A stretch of 64,000 nucleotides of DNA from assembly GCA_033220425.1 (NCBI GenBank), contig CM065651.1, forward strand, positions 3,472,001 to 3,536,000. Reading direction: 5' to 3'. The notes under the pieces are model-generated. The model saw nothing but the letters and a program-made list of their open reading frames with translations. It was not told the origin of the DNA and ran no database searches. Both the position numbers and the translations under genes were made by a program. The stretch's first letter is position 1. Each line of letters opens with the position of its first letter. Source of the stretch: Lepraria neglecta. Its lineage: Eukaryota; Ascomycota; Lecanoromycetes; Lecanorales; Stereocaulaceae. This document shows, piece by piece, positions 10,837 through 23,298 of the stretch.

Positions 10837-13800
10837 ATGGCACCTTTCCTGAACGGCTACTCCAATGGAAACCGTCACCTCCCAACCGAGCCCACTACGG
10901 CAGATGTGCGCTTCTCCGACATACCCTCCGCCCTTGATATCCAAGTTTCGGGCGGTGACGATGGAGAAGCTGTCGAAATCAGCTTGGAGGACCTACTCGA
11001 TGACCCTACGGAGTTATGCACACTGCTTGAGAATGAGAATGCAGAGAAGCGAGTTTGGATGATCATTGCCCTTGCTTATGCGAGGCAGGGGAAAGTTGAT
11101 CTTGCGGTGGACATTCTACACAAGGGGCTGAGCTCACTGAGTCGGGGAAGTACGAAGGAAAAGCTTGGTCCGCTGGGCTTGCTTTGCTGGATGTTCCTGG
11201 GCAAGAGCAGGCATGCACCACGAGTGTTACCTGAAGGCCAGCCCCCGTCTGAGATCAAGACAAAAGACTACTGGCTCCAAGCTGCTACTGGAATCCTCAA
11301 TGAGGCAGCACGAATCAATCCATCCTTCCCTCCACTCTACCTGGCACGCGGTGTTCTCTACCTCCTTCGCGCCTCTCTACATCCTCCTTCAAAGCCAGTC
11401 GCACCAGGCGCAATAGATCACTCAGAGCGGGTCGAATCGCTGAAGCAAGCGTTGAAATGCTTTGAGGATGCGGCGCGAGTATCGAGCGGGAGAAACATGA
11501 TGGCTGTGATGGGTACTGCGAGAGCACATTTCTCGTTAGGGAAGTACGCAGAGGCTCTGAAGGAGTACCAAGAGATTCTGTCCAAGATGCCCCATCTTCA
11601 AGATCCAGATCCAAGGATTGGTGTTGGGTGTTGCTTGTGGCAGCTGGGCTATCGAGAAGAGGCACGAGAGTCGTGGGAGCGGGCACTGGAACTTGTGAGC
11701 AGCGTAGTGCCCAAGTACTGGCACTTACATGCTAACAAGGAACACAGAATCCTGAATCTAAGATCGCTACTATCCTTATCGGCCTCTACTACCTCAACGA
11801 AAGTTCGAATCATTCTACCAAAGACGCCGCTTTTGCACCACTTTTCAAGAAGGCAATGACGGAATACACACAGAAGGCTTTCAAGCTGGACAAAGATCTA
11901 CCTCTCACATGTGCGACATTCGGCGGCTACTTCTTACTGCGAAGAACGTGGGGGACGGTTGAAACACTGGCACGGAAAGCAATAGAGTTGACAGATGTCA
12001 ATGCTATTGCGAGCGATGGATGGTACCTCCTCGCTCGAAAAGAACACTCGCAGGACTCGCCTGACTTCTCAAAGGTCATTGACTTCTACGGGAAAGCTGA
12101 TGCCGCAAGAGGAGGCGGTGACAAAGGCTATACTCCTGCAAGATTCGGGCTCGCTCAAGTCCAGGTTCTGCAGCAGGACATGGATGGTGCGAAGTTCAGA
12201 CTCGACAAGATCATTCAAACTTCGAAGAGCACCGAGGCGATGATGCTCTTAGGAGCTCTGTACGCGGAAGAAGTGTTCACTAACCAAGCTAACGGGTCCA
12301 AGGAAGATAAGTCTGCAGAAATCAAGAAAGCTACCGCCCTACTAGAAGCCGTTCGAATGGCGTGGAGAGACCCTCAAAAGAAGCTGCAGCCTGATCTATC
12401 CGTACTTGTCTACCTTGCCCGTCTTTACGAAGCGGATCAGCCAGACAAAGCCATGCAGTGTCTGCAGCAAGTGGAGAAACTAAGCATAGAGGACCTGCAA
12501 GAGAAGAAGCACATGCCAAAGGACGCCGAGATCGATGAAGCCACTATGACGAAGCTTCGAGAGGAACTCCCACCGCAGTTGCTCAACAACCTTGGCTGCT
12601 TCCATTATCAAGCAGAAAAGTACGACTTGGCCAGAGACCTTTACCAGACAGCTCTGAACGCATTAGTCAAATTCGGTGAGAGGGACGAGACGATCGACAC
12701 AGATGCACTAGTCACTACCATCAGCTACAACCTCGCACGGACATATGAGGCAGCAACTCTTCTGGATGACGCAAAGACAGTATACGAGGGTTTGCTCGCA
12801 CGGCATGACGACTACACGGATGCTCGGACTCGTCTGGCATACATCGAACTTCGCCAAAACCCTGCTGAGGATGGCCCTAAGGCAATAGCAGCGCTCAGTG
12901 AAACAGATGGCTCAGACCTCGAAGTCCGGGCGCTGCTAGGATGGTGTCTGAGCAGATCGAAGAAGCGGGCTACCAACGTTGCTGAGGACCAGGAACAGAG
13001 GCATTACAAGCACACACTGCAGCTTCACGAAAAGCACGATCGGTACTCGTTGACTGGCATGGGCAATGCATACTCTACATATGCACGCGAAATGAGGAGA
13101 ACGACCGATAAGGAGAAGGAGAAGCGGAGTGCTGAGTACCTCAAAGCTGTCGGATACTACGACAAGGCGCTACAGCTGGATCCGAAGAACGCGTACGCTG
13201 CTCAGGGTATTGGTATTGCCTTGGTGGAAGACAAGAAAGATCTCACCTCGGCGGTTCAAATCTTTTCCAAAATCAAGGACACGGTGCGGGATTCATCAGT
13301 ATACATCAACCTCGGTCACGTCTTCTGCGAGCTAAAACAATACTCGCGATCTATCGAGAGCGTAAGCAGCTCACACTTTCCTATTTCATGTGTTACGCTA
13401 ACACCACCATTGTAGTACGAAGCTGCCCTCCACAAAGACCGTGCCTCCGACCCTCAAGTACTTGCATGTCTCGGCCGCGTCTATCTCCTGAAAGGCAAAC
13501 AGGATAAGAACGTCGCAGCTATGAAATCCTCCCTTGACTACTCCCGCCGCGCCCTTGCAATCGCCCCCTCTCAAATACACTTCAAGTTCAATATCGCCTT
13601 CGTCCAAATCCAACTCGCCCAGCTCATGTACACTCTCCCCGAATTACAACGCACACTTGTCGACGTTCAGTCCGCTTCCGACGGCTTAGACGACGCAATC
13701 GAGTCCTTCGCTGAAATTGCAAAAGCACCGAATCCTCCATATCCCAAACACGATATCGAACAACGCGCCAACATGGGCCGGAACACCATGCGTCGCCAGC

Positions 13801-14732
13801 TTGAGCGTGCTATACAGTCCCAGCGCGATTTCGAGGAGAAGAATGCAAATAAGCTACAAGAAGCTCGCGAGGCGAAACAAGCAGAAAATAAGAAGCGAGA
13901 AGAAGAACGCATCAAAGCGGAGGAAATCGCAGCAGAAGAGAAGAAAAAGATTGCTGAAGACCGATACAAGATGCTCGAAACAAGCCGCAAGCTGGCTGAG
14001 AAACGCGCAGAAGAAGAACGACGCAAAGAAGAAGCTGAATACACCGAAGACTCTGAAACCGGCGAGCGCGTCAAGCGGAAGAAGAAGCCTCGTGCTGCTG
14101 GTGGGAAGAGGAAGAAGAAGGGCGAGGACTCTGATACTGATGCTGAAGAGGAGCGGCCGAGGCGGAAGAGAGCGCCTAAGAGTGCTACGGAGAGTAGTGC
14201 TGTTACTTCTATGGATGAGGGGGCGAAGCCGAAGAAGAAGAGGAAGTTGGCTAGGAAGGGGGGAAAGGAAGATAAATTCAAGAGCAACGAGATGATTGTT
14301 GACAGTGATAAGGATGATGATGACGTACAGGTTTCGAAGGGGAATGGTATGAAAGATGATGAGGATGAGGAGGGAGACACGCCTATGGATGATGCTAGGC
14401 CGGCTGCTGGTGGGGTGGGTGGTGATGAGGATGATGATGACGAAGAGGAGGAAGCTATCACGCGACCCGGCAAAAAGGCAGTTCGCCGCATCGAAGAGAG
14501 CGACGAGGAAGATGAGAAAGACGAAGCACCGCCCACTACCACTGCTGAACGTGCCGCTGCTGAAGAAGCGGGAGAAGAGCCCGAGGCCAACGCTTTTGCA
14601 GATGCAGACGTCTCGATGGTGGATGAGAGTGTGGGTGCTGCAGGAGGCGGGAATAACAAAGCGTCTGGTGAGCAGATGGGGGAGGCGTATGGAGAGGGGA
14701 AGGAGACCGAGGGGACTGGGGATAGGCAATGA
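10837..14732 (+). CDS. CTR9: CTR9, TPR subunit of the Paf1 transcription-elongation complex
   Basis: A nuclear scaffold of Paf1C, which travels with RNA polymerase II and promotes histone H2B ubiquitination and H3K4/K36 methylation. Three exons (10837-11694, 11748-13361, 13416-14732), all phase 0, are separated by introns of 53 and 54 bp and give 1262 residues; yeast Ctr9 is somewhat shorter. Exons 1-2 encode successive tetratricopeptide repeats (for example LPPQLLNNLGCFHYQAEKYD and DKALQLDPKNAYAAQGIGIA). Exon 3 finishes the repeats and continues into a long Lys/Glu-rich coiled coil. It ends in alternating basic runs (KRKKKPRAAGGKRKKK, probably nuclear localisation) and acidic runs (Asp/Glu tracts at about 14310-14540), as is usual for CTR9 tails. 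Large open frames antisense to exon 3 are shadows of this repetitive composition. Confidence 0.93.
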
Positions 14733-17700
14733 GGGTTACATGGGGAGGGGAGGTGAAAGTGCAGAGCATTGGCGTTACAGCAAGAAAGTATGCGTTGAGC
14801 ATTTGAGGGAGGGATGCCATATGTAAAACTATATCGTTGCTCAAAATTTCTACGTCCTTTGAACCAATTGGACATTTCGCAATGATGTACTGTAATGAAG
14901 ACATCTACAGCGTATTTATCGCAGTGCAAGAAATGTAGCGAAAATTGATGCTGTCCATGATTTCTATTCTTCTTTCATGGATTAGGTGAGGCTTCGAAGA
15001 GCATGGACGAGATCAAAGACTCACCACACAACAAATATAAACTTCAATATAGCAGCAGCAGCATTCCCTTAACTGCGGCGCGACCTCCCTTCCTTCCACC
15101 TCTAGAATTCGCAAGTATATCTCTATTCGGCCTAATATTACCGGTGGTGGAGTGAGTCAAGGCCTAGAGTTAAGGTTGCCCGCAGCTCCCAATATTTGTG
15201 CCTTATTTTTGGCCACTTTTAAGGGGAAAAGTAACGAAGTTGCACTTGGGTTTCAGGTTGAGAGGTTAGATAATGTCTATAGCTGAAACGGGTGTGCTGC
15301 ATGTGATCCTCACAGGGAATATGATCCACACCGGGGTTGTGACTAAAATTGGATGATGGTGGGGAATGGGAATTAACATCAGCAGGAGAGGTGTGGTTGT
15401 TTTGCGAGGCTGCAGTAGTTAAAAATACTATGGGCGGTGTGGTTGGCGTCGCGAGGCTACAATAGCATGTCTGTGATGGTGTGGGGCTGAGATTTTACAG
15501 TGGGGATGGTGGAGCGGAGTGGAGTTCGGTGGGCAGGTAGGAACTGAGAAGAATGGGGAAAGAGGAATGGTAATGGAGTAAGGGAGTGGAGATGGGGGAT
15601 GTCTCGCAATTGTGAGATATGGTAAATTCGAAATCGCATGCTGTCTTATATGTGGAGTACTCTCCAAGATCACATTTGGACTGCTTGCATGTAGTGGAGT
15701 GACAGACCCGTCGCTGCAGGCCTTTCAGTCATCGATACGGACTCTGATATGCACAGGTTACGGTTTAGGTAGACTCCACCACACAATTGCCTGTACTCGC
15801 GTAGGTCTCGAGAGTAAGCGATAGCCTTCCATGTTAAATTTGGCAGTCTGTTATAGCACGCCAGGTTTGGCATCCTTCCTTGATATCAGCGGGTTACGAG
15901 GAACGCTCTTCCAAGAAGCATATGCACTAGGAAAGTCCGACTTGGAATTGATAGAGGTTAACCGAATCTGTATTGTGTTCAAGCTGTTTTGGATCTGGAA
16001 CACGGTAGTCAACAGAAGCTCGGCTGCCAAAAAGCTCGGGTCCGAGTTTGTCTTGTCGGCTTGCTTCGAGAACGGCAGGACTTGCTGTTGAGCCTCCAAT
16101 ATGTCAACCGTATTCGGTGATGCGTGGTCATGTCAACAATCGGCTGCTGGCCATAGCTTTAAGTCGCGTAGGCTTTCTCTAGGATTGATACGCTCTGGCC
16201 CCCAATATTCAACTTATACGAATCAACGCCTTGATTCATATCGACGGCGTGCTTCAGCCTTCAATAAACAGCAATGTGACGACCGTTTTCGGCAGGCGCC
16301 ATGATACTCCCTTTCCGAATCGAGGTACCAAGGCTTGGAATTGCTATCAAGAACTAGGTTTGCGCGTCAAGATGCTTGGCGTGTTCCCCAGATCCAGCTA
16401 CTGCATGACATATACCTGCTTTGGTCTGTCGTATTGACACGGTTGATCAGTTGATCTATTGATCAGGTGTTTCGTGGCTGATCTGTCAGAAAAGCTTGGA
16501 AAGGAACTATTGCTGTTTCAGCCTTGGGCTAGATAGAGATGATGTGGCTACAAGTCCAGAACTGCGCGTATAAAAATACACCAAACATAGACTTGGAAGC
16601 ATAACATATGCTGGCTTCGGCGATCACCCTTTCTTGATCTTCAGGGACCTGAATTGTCGCTGCAATGACTTAGAGTTTGTGGGAAAGCTAGTGTGCAGGC
16701 GCAGGTACACACTGTTGACATCCCTGCTGCTGGGAAGGCTAGATCTGCAGACGACAGCGAGCTTGTGCGAATTGCGCATTAGAACGGAGGTGCACTGGGA
16801 TGGAGGTGATCATTACTTCGGATCGGAGATCGTGGGCTCCCACTCTCACGGGAGATCATGTTGGGACATGAGTGATTTGATTTATGGCGTGGGGATGATG
16901 CGCGTGTCACGAGTCATGATGCTATGACTTGGAGTCTTGAGCTGGCATTCGGGAGCGTGCAGTCTTCTCGACACGAAAAAGGAAAAAAAGACGACGTTGA
17001 TGATAGAGGACAAGACGAAACAAGAAAATCAAAGAGGGGAGAGACATAATTCAGGAGACATTGACGTTGTACGGACGTAAGAAAGCAGCCTTGTAGACGT
17101 TGATCCACAGCAATGCCAAATATTTTCCCACTCTGCCTTACCTCTGCAGGGTCGAAGTCTAGGCTTCTGACCAAGGACCTAATAATGTGAGATGATGCAA
17201 ATGGCGTGGACGTTAATGCAGAGCCTGCAGATGAGTCTCGGTTATAATTGGACTGAGATGGATGCTGGGAGAAAGTGGGAGCCCAGTGAGGAATACGAAA
17301 GATGCATCGTCGCTTTCCTTCTCACGAAAACACGCGCGCAACGATTTCCCAGAATGGAAGTGGTCGGGGTTTCACTTCCCTTGCGAAATGCGAACGCCAT
17401 GGTTTGAGCTTTCTTTTCCCTTTCGCTTTGACAGGGACAGGATGCTTTATCGAATTTATTTTGCTTTTTTGGCTGGCAAGCCAGACTCGACGTTTTGTTT
17501 TGTCAAGAAATCCGGCGCGGGCCCAATCTTATCATGACGCTTATCACTCCAGTGGGCGCCGAATAGGAGCCCGACCCAATCCTTCGGAATCCACCCCACA
17601 AGCTACTACAGTCTACCAAGGAGCCTATCTTTGCAGGGTGTTCCTGGCTTGCGACGCACGTAATCACACCTACGACGCTTCTAACTGGCCCATCTGTCAG

Positions 17701-19052
17701 GCTCCCAATGGGGGGGAACAACGTTCCACGGTCCGGGTGGCCGAGGTCGCATGCAAGGAACCAGCGTCTGATCTCATCTGCCGACATGGGAGTCCTGGCC
17801 TCTTGGCATGAGGGTCTTTTGGCACGAAGGAGCTATACGCAGTGGAGCTCCTTTTTACGCAATGCAGCCAAATCACCACGGGTGAAAAGCAAGCTGCATC
17901 TTTGCTCTTATCATCACAGCGAGAAGAAGAAGAAGCAATCAAAATGCCTCATTTGCCCATCTCAAGAGGATCTCTGTCAATCTTTGCCAATCTGAAGCCA
18001 AAGAAAGCGGCCAGAGCTCTTAGTGCAGTTGGCCCCCCTTATTCCCCATTGCCGCGGCGGCAGTACCTGACAGGCTCTCATCTTCAAAAATTCGGTCCAC
18101 GGCGCACGGGGAATCCCTACCGGTCACATGGGATCAACCACCGTCTTGTGGAATGCCCAATCAAAGCTTGGTAAGAATACTTAATTGTTTTGCGTGGTCA
18201 ATGGCTATTTGCCTCATGGACGCGACGTGAAAGAAGGTTCTGAGAGAAATAGATAAACAGCGGGTGGTAGCGTTATTATTATTTTCTCTTTTCCGATTTT
18301 TCCTTCCACTTCTTGCTGATTGCAACATCATACTAATTTTTCTAATTCATTTATTAGAATTTGCATTGCGTTATTTGCACTTCTGTGCCGCAAAGCGAGG
18401 GACCCTTCGGTACCTTTGCCATCATTTGTCGCCGGAGCTTCATCCTCTGCCTCTCCCGTGACTCCACACGGCACGCCCGTTGAAAGTTCTGACATTCCGA
18501 ATCCTTTCTCTAACGGTCTTCAAACAAGAGTCGCGACAGCTTGACACCACCAATCTTGAGGCACAGGCTTCAGTTGCTCATGCTTTGCGGAGAGAGTTCC
18601 TCTGCCACCTTCATTTTCGTTCCAAGACAGCTCCAGTCGCAGCCCCTGCACAGATCGCTGATCGATGCTACGACCATGCTAGCTGGATCCTTCAATCAAT
18701 CAATCGCGTTGATTCCAGTGCTGCCCTAGCAAGCGGGCCATTAGCGCTGCCCCGAACGCTGCAAAAGACTGCAGTAACGAGCCTAGCGCCCCCCGTGAAC
18801 CCTGCAATTCTCTTGCGTTCTCGATGGCCGCCCTGCGCTAGCCCGTACTACGAACCACAAATTCCCAAGGAATTTCCTCACTTCCCTACCTAACGGTTTC
18901 ACCTTCTACGTTGACTGTCTCAGGAGCCTTTCCTGGAGCCTTTCCTGGAGCCTCACCTATCTACCACCTACCCACCCTGCCATGCCAACAGCTTCCGACA
19001 CCTCGAGGCTTTTCCTGTCGCTCATTTACTCTGCTGCTACTCAAGTGGAGCC
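14733..19052. other. Long non-coding interval
   Basis: About 4.3 kb without a supportable gene. None of the open frames has domain motifs, consistent splice joins or protein-like composition over a useful length. Visible details are a GATC-containing palindromic cluster near 16443-16468 (TTGATCAGTTGATC), CT-rich tracts around 17890-18460, and a triplicated TTTCCTGGAGCC unit at 18926-18955. The right part probably holds the promoter and a long 5' leader of the CRIB-domain gene. Confidence 0.5.
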
Positions 19053-21736
19053 ATGTTCGAATTCAAGGGAACCGCCGCGGCGGACACGACAAGGGCAAAT
19101 GGACCCGATTGGAGGGTGACTGGCCATCAAAACATCCAAAGGCTCGGAAGGAGGTCTTTTACGCCAATGATTTCCCCAACGCCTCTACCAACACTTCATC
19201 ATCGAGCGTTGACAGAAGACGTACGACGGCCAAACATGTTGCAGAAACGCTCCAGAAGCAATACGTCCATTGGGAGCCTCACTCCTTATGAAGGAGGTGT
19301 CTTATCACTGGCCATATCAATTGACACATCGACTTCAGGCAGCTCAGCCGACAGACGGTCTGTCTCAGGGAGCGTACATACAAGAGCGAGCAGTGCAGAC
19401 AGCTTTGGCAAGACATTGATGGCAAAAGGGTCAAGATTGCTGAAACGGCAGAATAGCAAGCAAGACTTGACTTCGCTACAAACGTTGGACTGGATGTCAG
19501 GTGTCGATGGACAAGGGCCTGTACAAGAGATGTCCAATCGGCCAGGATCAAGACAAAGCCGCAATATACGGTCCAGAACTGAAGGTCAGTGCCCACAATG
19601 GCTGTGGCTTGCTTGTTCATACCGTTGACACGTTAAGCAGATGGTTCTCCAAAGTACAACATCTCCGAGCCTTTCAACTTCCAACACCTCACACATACCA
19701 CACCCCGTCACGTCCAAAGAATAGAAGAAACAAGTCACAATGATCTCGTCTCGGAATTCTCGGCCATTCGCGCAGCACAGCGACCTCGACGTGAGCTACA
19801 GGGTATAAAGACCATGGAGGTACAGAGAGGAGTATTCTTCTCGGAAGTGTCTGGATCGGACTCCTCGTCACCACGCAACACGAGCTACGGTCAATCTCCG
19901 CCTAAAAGTCCTGAACGACCTCAAAGTCGAGGAAACAATGGTCAGTACAACGTTGCATCACCCACTAGAAGCTTTCATCATACGTCGAGGTCTATCGAAA
20001 GCTTCTCGCAACCAAGTCCTCGACGTCGCTCGCCACAATCATCGCCAGGACACACTTCACCTATATCACCTCCTCCACGAACTTCCTCGCGCAGCTTTGC
20101 GCCCGACTTCTTTACCTCCCACCAAGAATCACCTACCCATTCGACCCTCGACCCTCAAATTCCCGTGCCAGAGCTCCAGCCTTTGGACTATCCAATAGCT
20201 ACTTTCAATGATGGAGGCTACGACTTCTCGTTGCCGCATGCCGTTACCACACCTGATGACTCTGCACATTCGCTAAGGCCACTGCCATTCTCCATGATCA
20301 GGACTGAACTCACTGGCGTTCCTGAGGAGGATGAGACATCAGACGGGAGGAGAAGCTCGGTCACCACCTTGGCTCGCTCCCCGACGCCTACACTTCGACA
20401 TGCTAAGTCGTTCCCCAGCTCGAGGATGTCACCACAACAGTGGTCCAGTGTACTGCCACTGCCATCCGAGGATGGGAATGGGTCTACGACCAGGCACAGC
20501 ACCATGTCCTCCATCTTGGCGTCGCCTTGTGTAGAGGAACATAACGAAGACATCCCGGTCCGACCGCAAGTTACACGACGCGTTTCGACACGCATGGAAG
20601 ACTCATGGGAGGATGTCATCGATTACTGCTACAATGTTGAAGCTGAAGCTGATTGCAACTTCAATTGGGACTACATCCCACTCCCACTGCAAGGGAACCG
20701 AGACCGGGCTCCTGCCATTGCTGTCAATAGCCCTGTCGACGATGCTAAGAAGCACCCTGAGTCTTCTTCCAAAGAAGCTGGGGAATCCTTCCTTCCTCGG
20801 AACCACACGTTGATAGTGTCGCACTCCCGGAGCTCATCAAATTATTCGCAGTCCTCGCAGCCTACACTCCTACCTCTGCAAACGTTCCTCCCCGATCTTG
20901 ACCCTCCCTCAGCAACTTCCGCCGAATCATCGTTCAGCAGCATTCCGGAAGCTGTCACTCCGTCCCTGCCTAACGGACCAGATCTCCCTCATAATACGTC
21001 CTCTACGAATTCGAAACGATGGCCCGAACCCGCCAATGCATTGCCGATAGTCATGCCCAATGAATATGGCCCACAGACGACCACTCCAGACGACCTCTAT
21101 AATCAAATCTTTTCTGGCGAATTCGTTCAATCAGACCACCACTTCCCCTGGATGTTCGAGCGTGTCGCCGGCTCAACCATCAGCAACTCTCCTCGCAGCA
21201 GCCGCTCCCAAATCAGCAAGAGCAGCTCTCAAGAAAGCTTTCGACACTCGGCAGGCCTTTCAGCAGCTCAGCAGCGTCGCCAACGAAACACCTCCGTGGG
21301 TAGCCTGCCCGAACTCGTGCCAAGCAGAACCAGCCGCGAGAGAGTCGACTCAATCGTCGAGAAGCTGGCCGATCATGTCTCTATCCTAGATACTTCTGAC
21401 GTACCTGTTGTTCCGGTTCCAACAACAGTCGCCACTGCTGAGCAGCGCCTTCGCAACTCCAAGCTTGCAAAGGAAGTCGCGTTGAAATCTATAATATCGA
21501 GGGCCATGACTGAGGAAGAAGTTCCTGAGGTGCCGCTACCCGTACACCCAGCTTTCAGAGACACAGCGCCGATTCCGGTGGATACGTCTATCCTGATGCC
21601 ACCATTCGTTGCGCAAGGCGCGAACAAGAGGAGAATGAGGAGCACGAGTTCGGCAAGCAGCTTAACAAGTCCTAGGGCGAGTAGGAGCAGCTACAGCTTG
21701 TTCCCTCCTCCTGTCCCAAGTCCTATCCCAAAGTGA
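19053..21736 (+). CDS. CRIB-domain (Cdc42/Rac-binding) protein
   Basis: Probable effector or scaffold of Cdc42/Rac-type GTPases at sites of polarised growth. Two exons (19053-19584, 19641-21736) with a 56-bp intron give 875 residues. Directly after the splice comes a clear CRIB motif, NISEPFNFQHLTHT (about residues 184-197), matching ISxPxxFxHxxH. It is preceded by a Ser/Arg-rich stretch and followed by about 650 residues of low-complexity Ser/Pro/Thr-rich sequence with many SP sites, typical of disordered, heavily phosphorylated polarity proteins. There is no kinase, PH, SH3 or GAP domain. It is not a small Gic-type protein. The CRIB call is firm; the cellular role is inferred from the motif. 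Its 3' end faces that of the CLA4-like kinase, itself a CRIB protein. Confidence 0.82.
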
Positions 21737-23298
21737 AACTCATGCATGGATCTCCTCGCTTCGATTATCCAAGCCATGAAGGTGCTTCCGGCTCTGGCTC
21801 TACGAGCCCCTTCAAGCTGCTACCACCTCCGCCGTGGCAAAACCACAAGTTCACACCGTCGCCATCACCAGCTTGATATGATCGATACTGCCAGCCCGTG
21901 CCCTAAGAGCTCACCGCTGCTCCGACATTGGCGCTCGCCAGTCACCTCTATCAACAATTGTGTACCATATACCCAAACATACCAGCTGCTCTCAGCCATG
22001 CCAGCCTACGCTAAAAGCCTTCGATTTTCCCTCATGAATTAATATGAATTAATATGAATTTATGTTTCTGATGTCTTTCCTACGAGGGAGGCGATGTGAC
22101 TACAATTTACAATGTATTTAACATGGGCATCAAACATGGAGGATATGGAGGGACACTAGATGGCTGTGCCATTTAGTGAGGGATCAAAGGGACTCGGAAT
22201 AGGTTAGGTAGAATTGGGTAGATGGAATGCGCCTGTACATATAATAAAGAAAATTCTTGGACCAACAAATCCGCTCGCTGCTGCCTATGTCAAAGTGACT
22301 CAGGATGATTCCCCCGTCTTCGTCCCTTTTAAACAGTGACTTGCCCACTATTCACAGCATTTCAGCTACGTCATCTGACCGTAATTGCCCGTTTTGTATT
22401 TGCAAAGTCTCGAATTTACGTTCGATTGAGCTATGATTGTACTGTTTGACACTCCTGCATAGCGAGAAAGTAATGGAAGTAGAGGTTGGAGGCCTTTGAA
22501 ATGAAATGGAGAAAACAATGGAAAGCCCAAACATCTGAGGGAAGCTTGCTTGAGATCAGTTGGCTCGTAAAAATTTCAGTACCGAAATATGAGGTTATTG
22601 ACTACGAGTGAGGCAAGTCTCCCTCAGCGGTCAATTTATCAGAGGGCTTGTCCCCAGGAATATTGGTAGAGCAAGGTCAGTGATTCATTGCAGGGCATGG
22701 CATGGTAGAGGTATTAAGGGCAGCATCACTGCATTGAACAAGCAGTTCATTGATTTCGAATTTCATTAAATGGCATGAAAAGTCGCCTTTTGTTTGTTTG
22801 TCTAATTACATTGCATCGGGGCTCATTTTAGGTTATCTGGTGCAACGTGGGGAATGTGTACCCCGGCCGATGTTGATGTGAATCGACATTTCTCATCGTA
22901 TCTGATGCTAATATGGGTAAGTAACCTGACCGTAGTCAATGTCACTGGTTTAGCAATCATCATCTCATAATTTTCCTTCCCTCGTCTCCCGTAACATGCA
23001 AGCATAGAAAGAATCTTTCGCACTAAGGACATAACAGAGATGTCCATGCCCCGGTATCATGATTGACGGAAACAAGAAGATTCTCTGGGTATCATGATGT
23101 GATAAACGTTCCACCCAGATCATTGTTGCCGTTCCGTAAAATGTGAGCCTAATCCGCGCTGGCTGAAGAGGCTGTAGACGCGCCAATGACCCAGAGTAAC
23201 GCCAGACTCCGTGGTCTAATTTTCGTATCGTGAAAGAAAGCAATGGAAAATGGAGAGACGTTGGTTGAAAAGGCTGTTTGATATGCTTCGCAAGTATT
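21737..23298. other. Tail-to-tail intergenic interval
   Basis: This is the 1.56 kb between the 3' ends of two convergent genes. No gene is supported. A short tandem repeat of ATGAATTAAT lies at 22034-22060. Untranslated 3' regions of both neighbours presumably occupy the edges. Confidence 0.5.

Noticed and set aside
13667-14929. 420-codon and 291-codon antisense open frames over CTR9 exon 3
   Set aside because: They are complements of the Lys/Glu/Asp-rich tail of CTR9 and give Ser/Leu-rich nonsense. The sense frame has clear homology.
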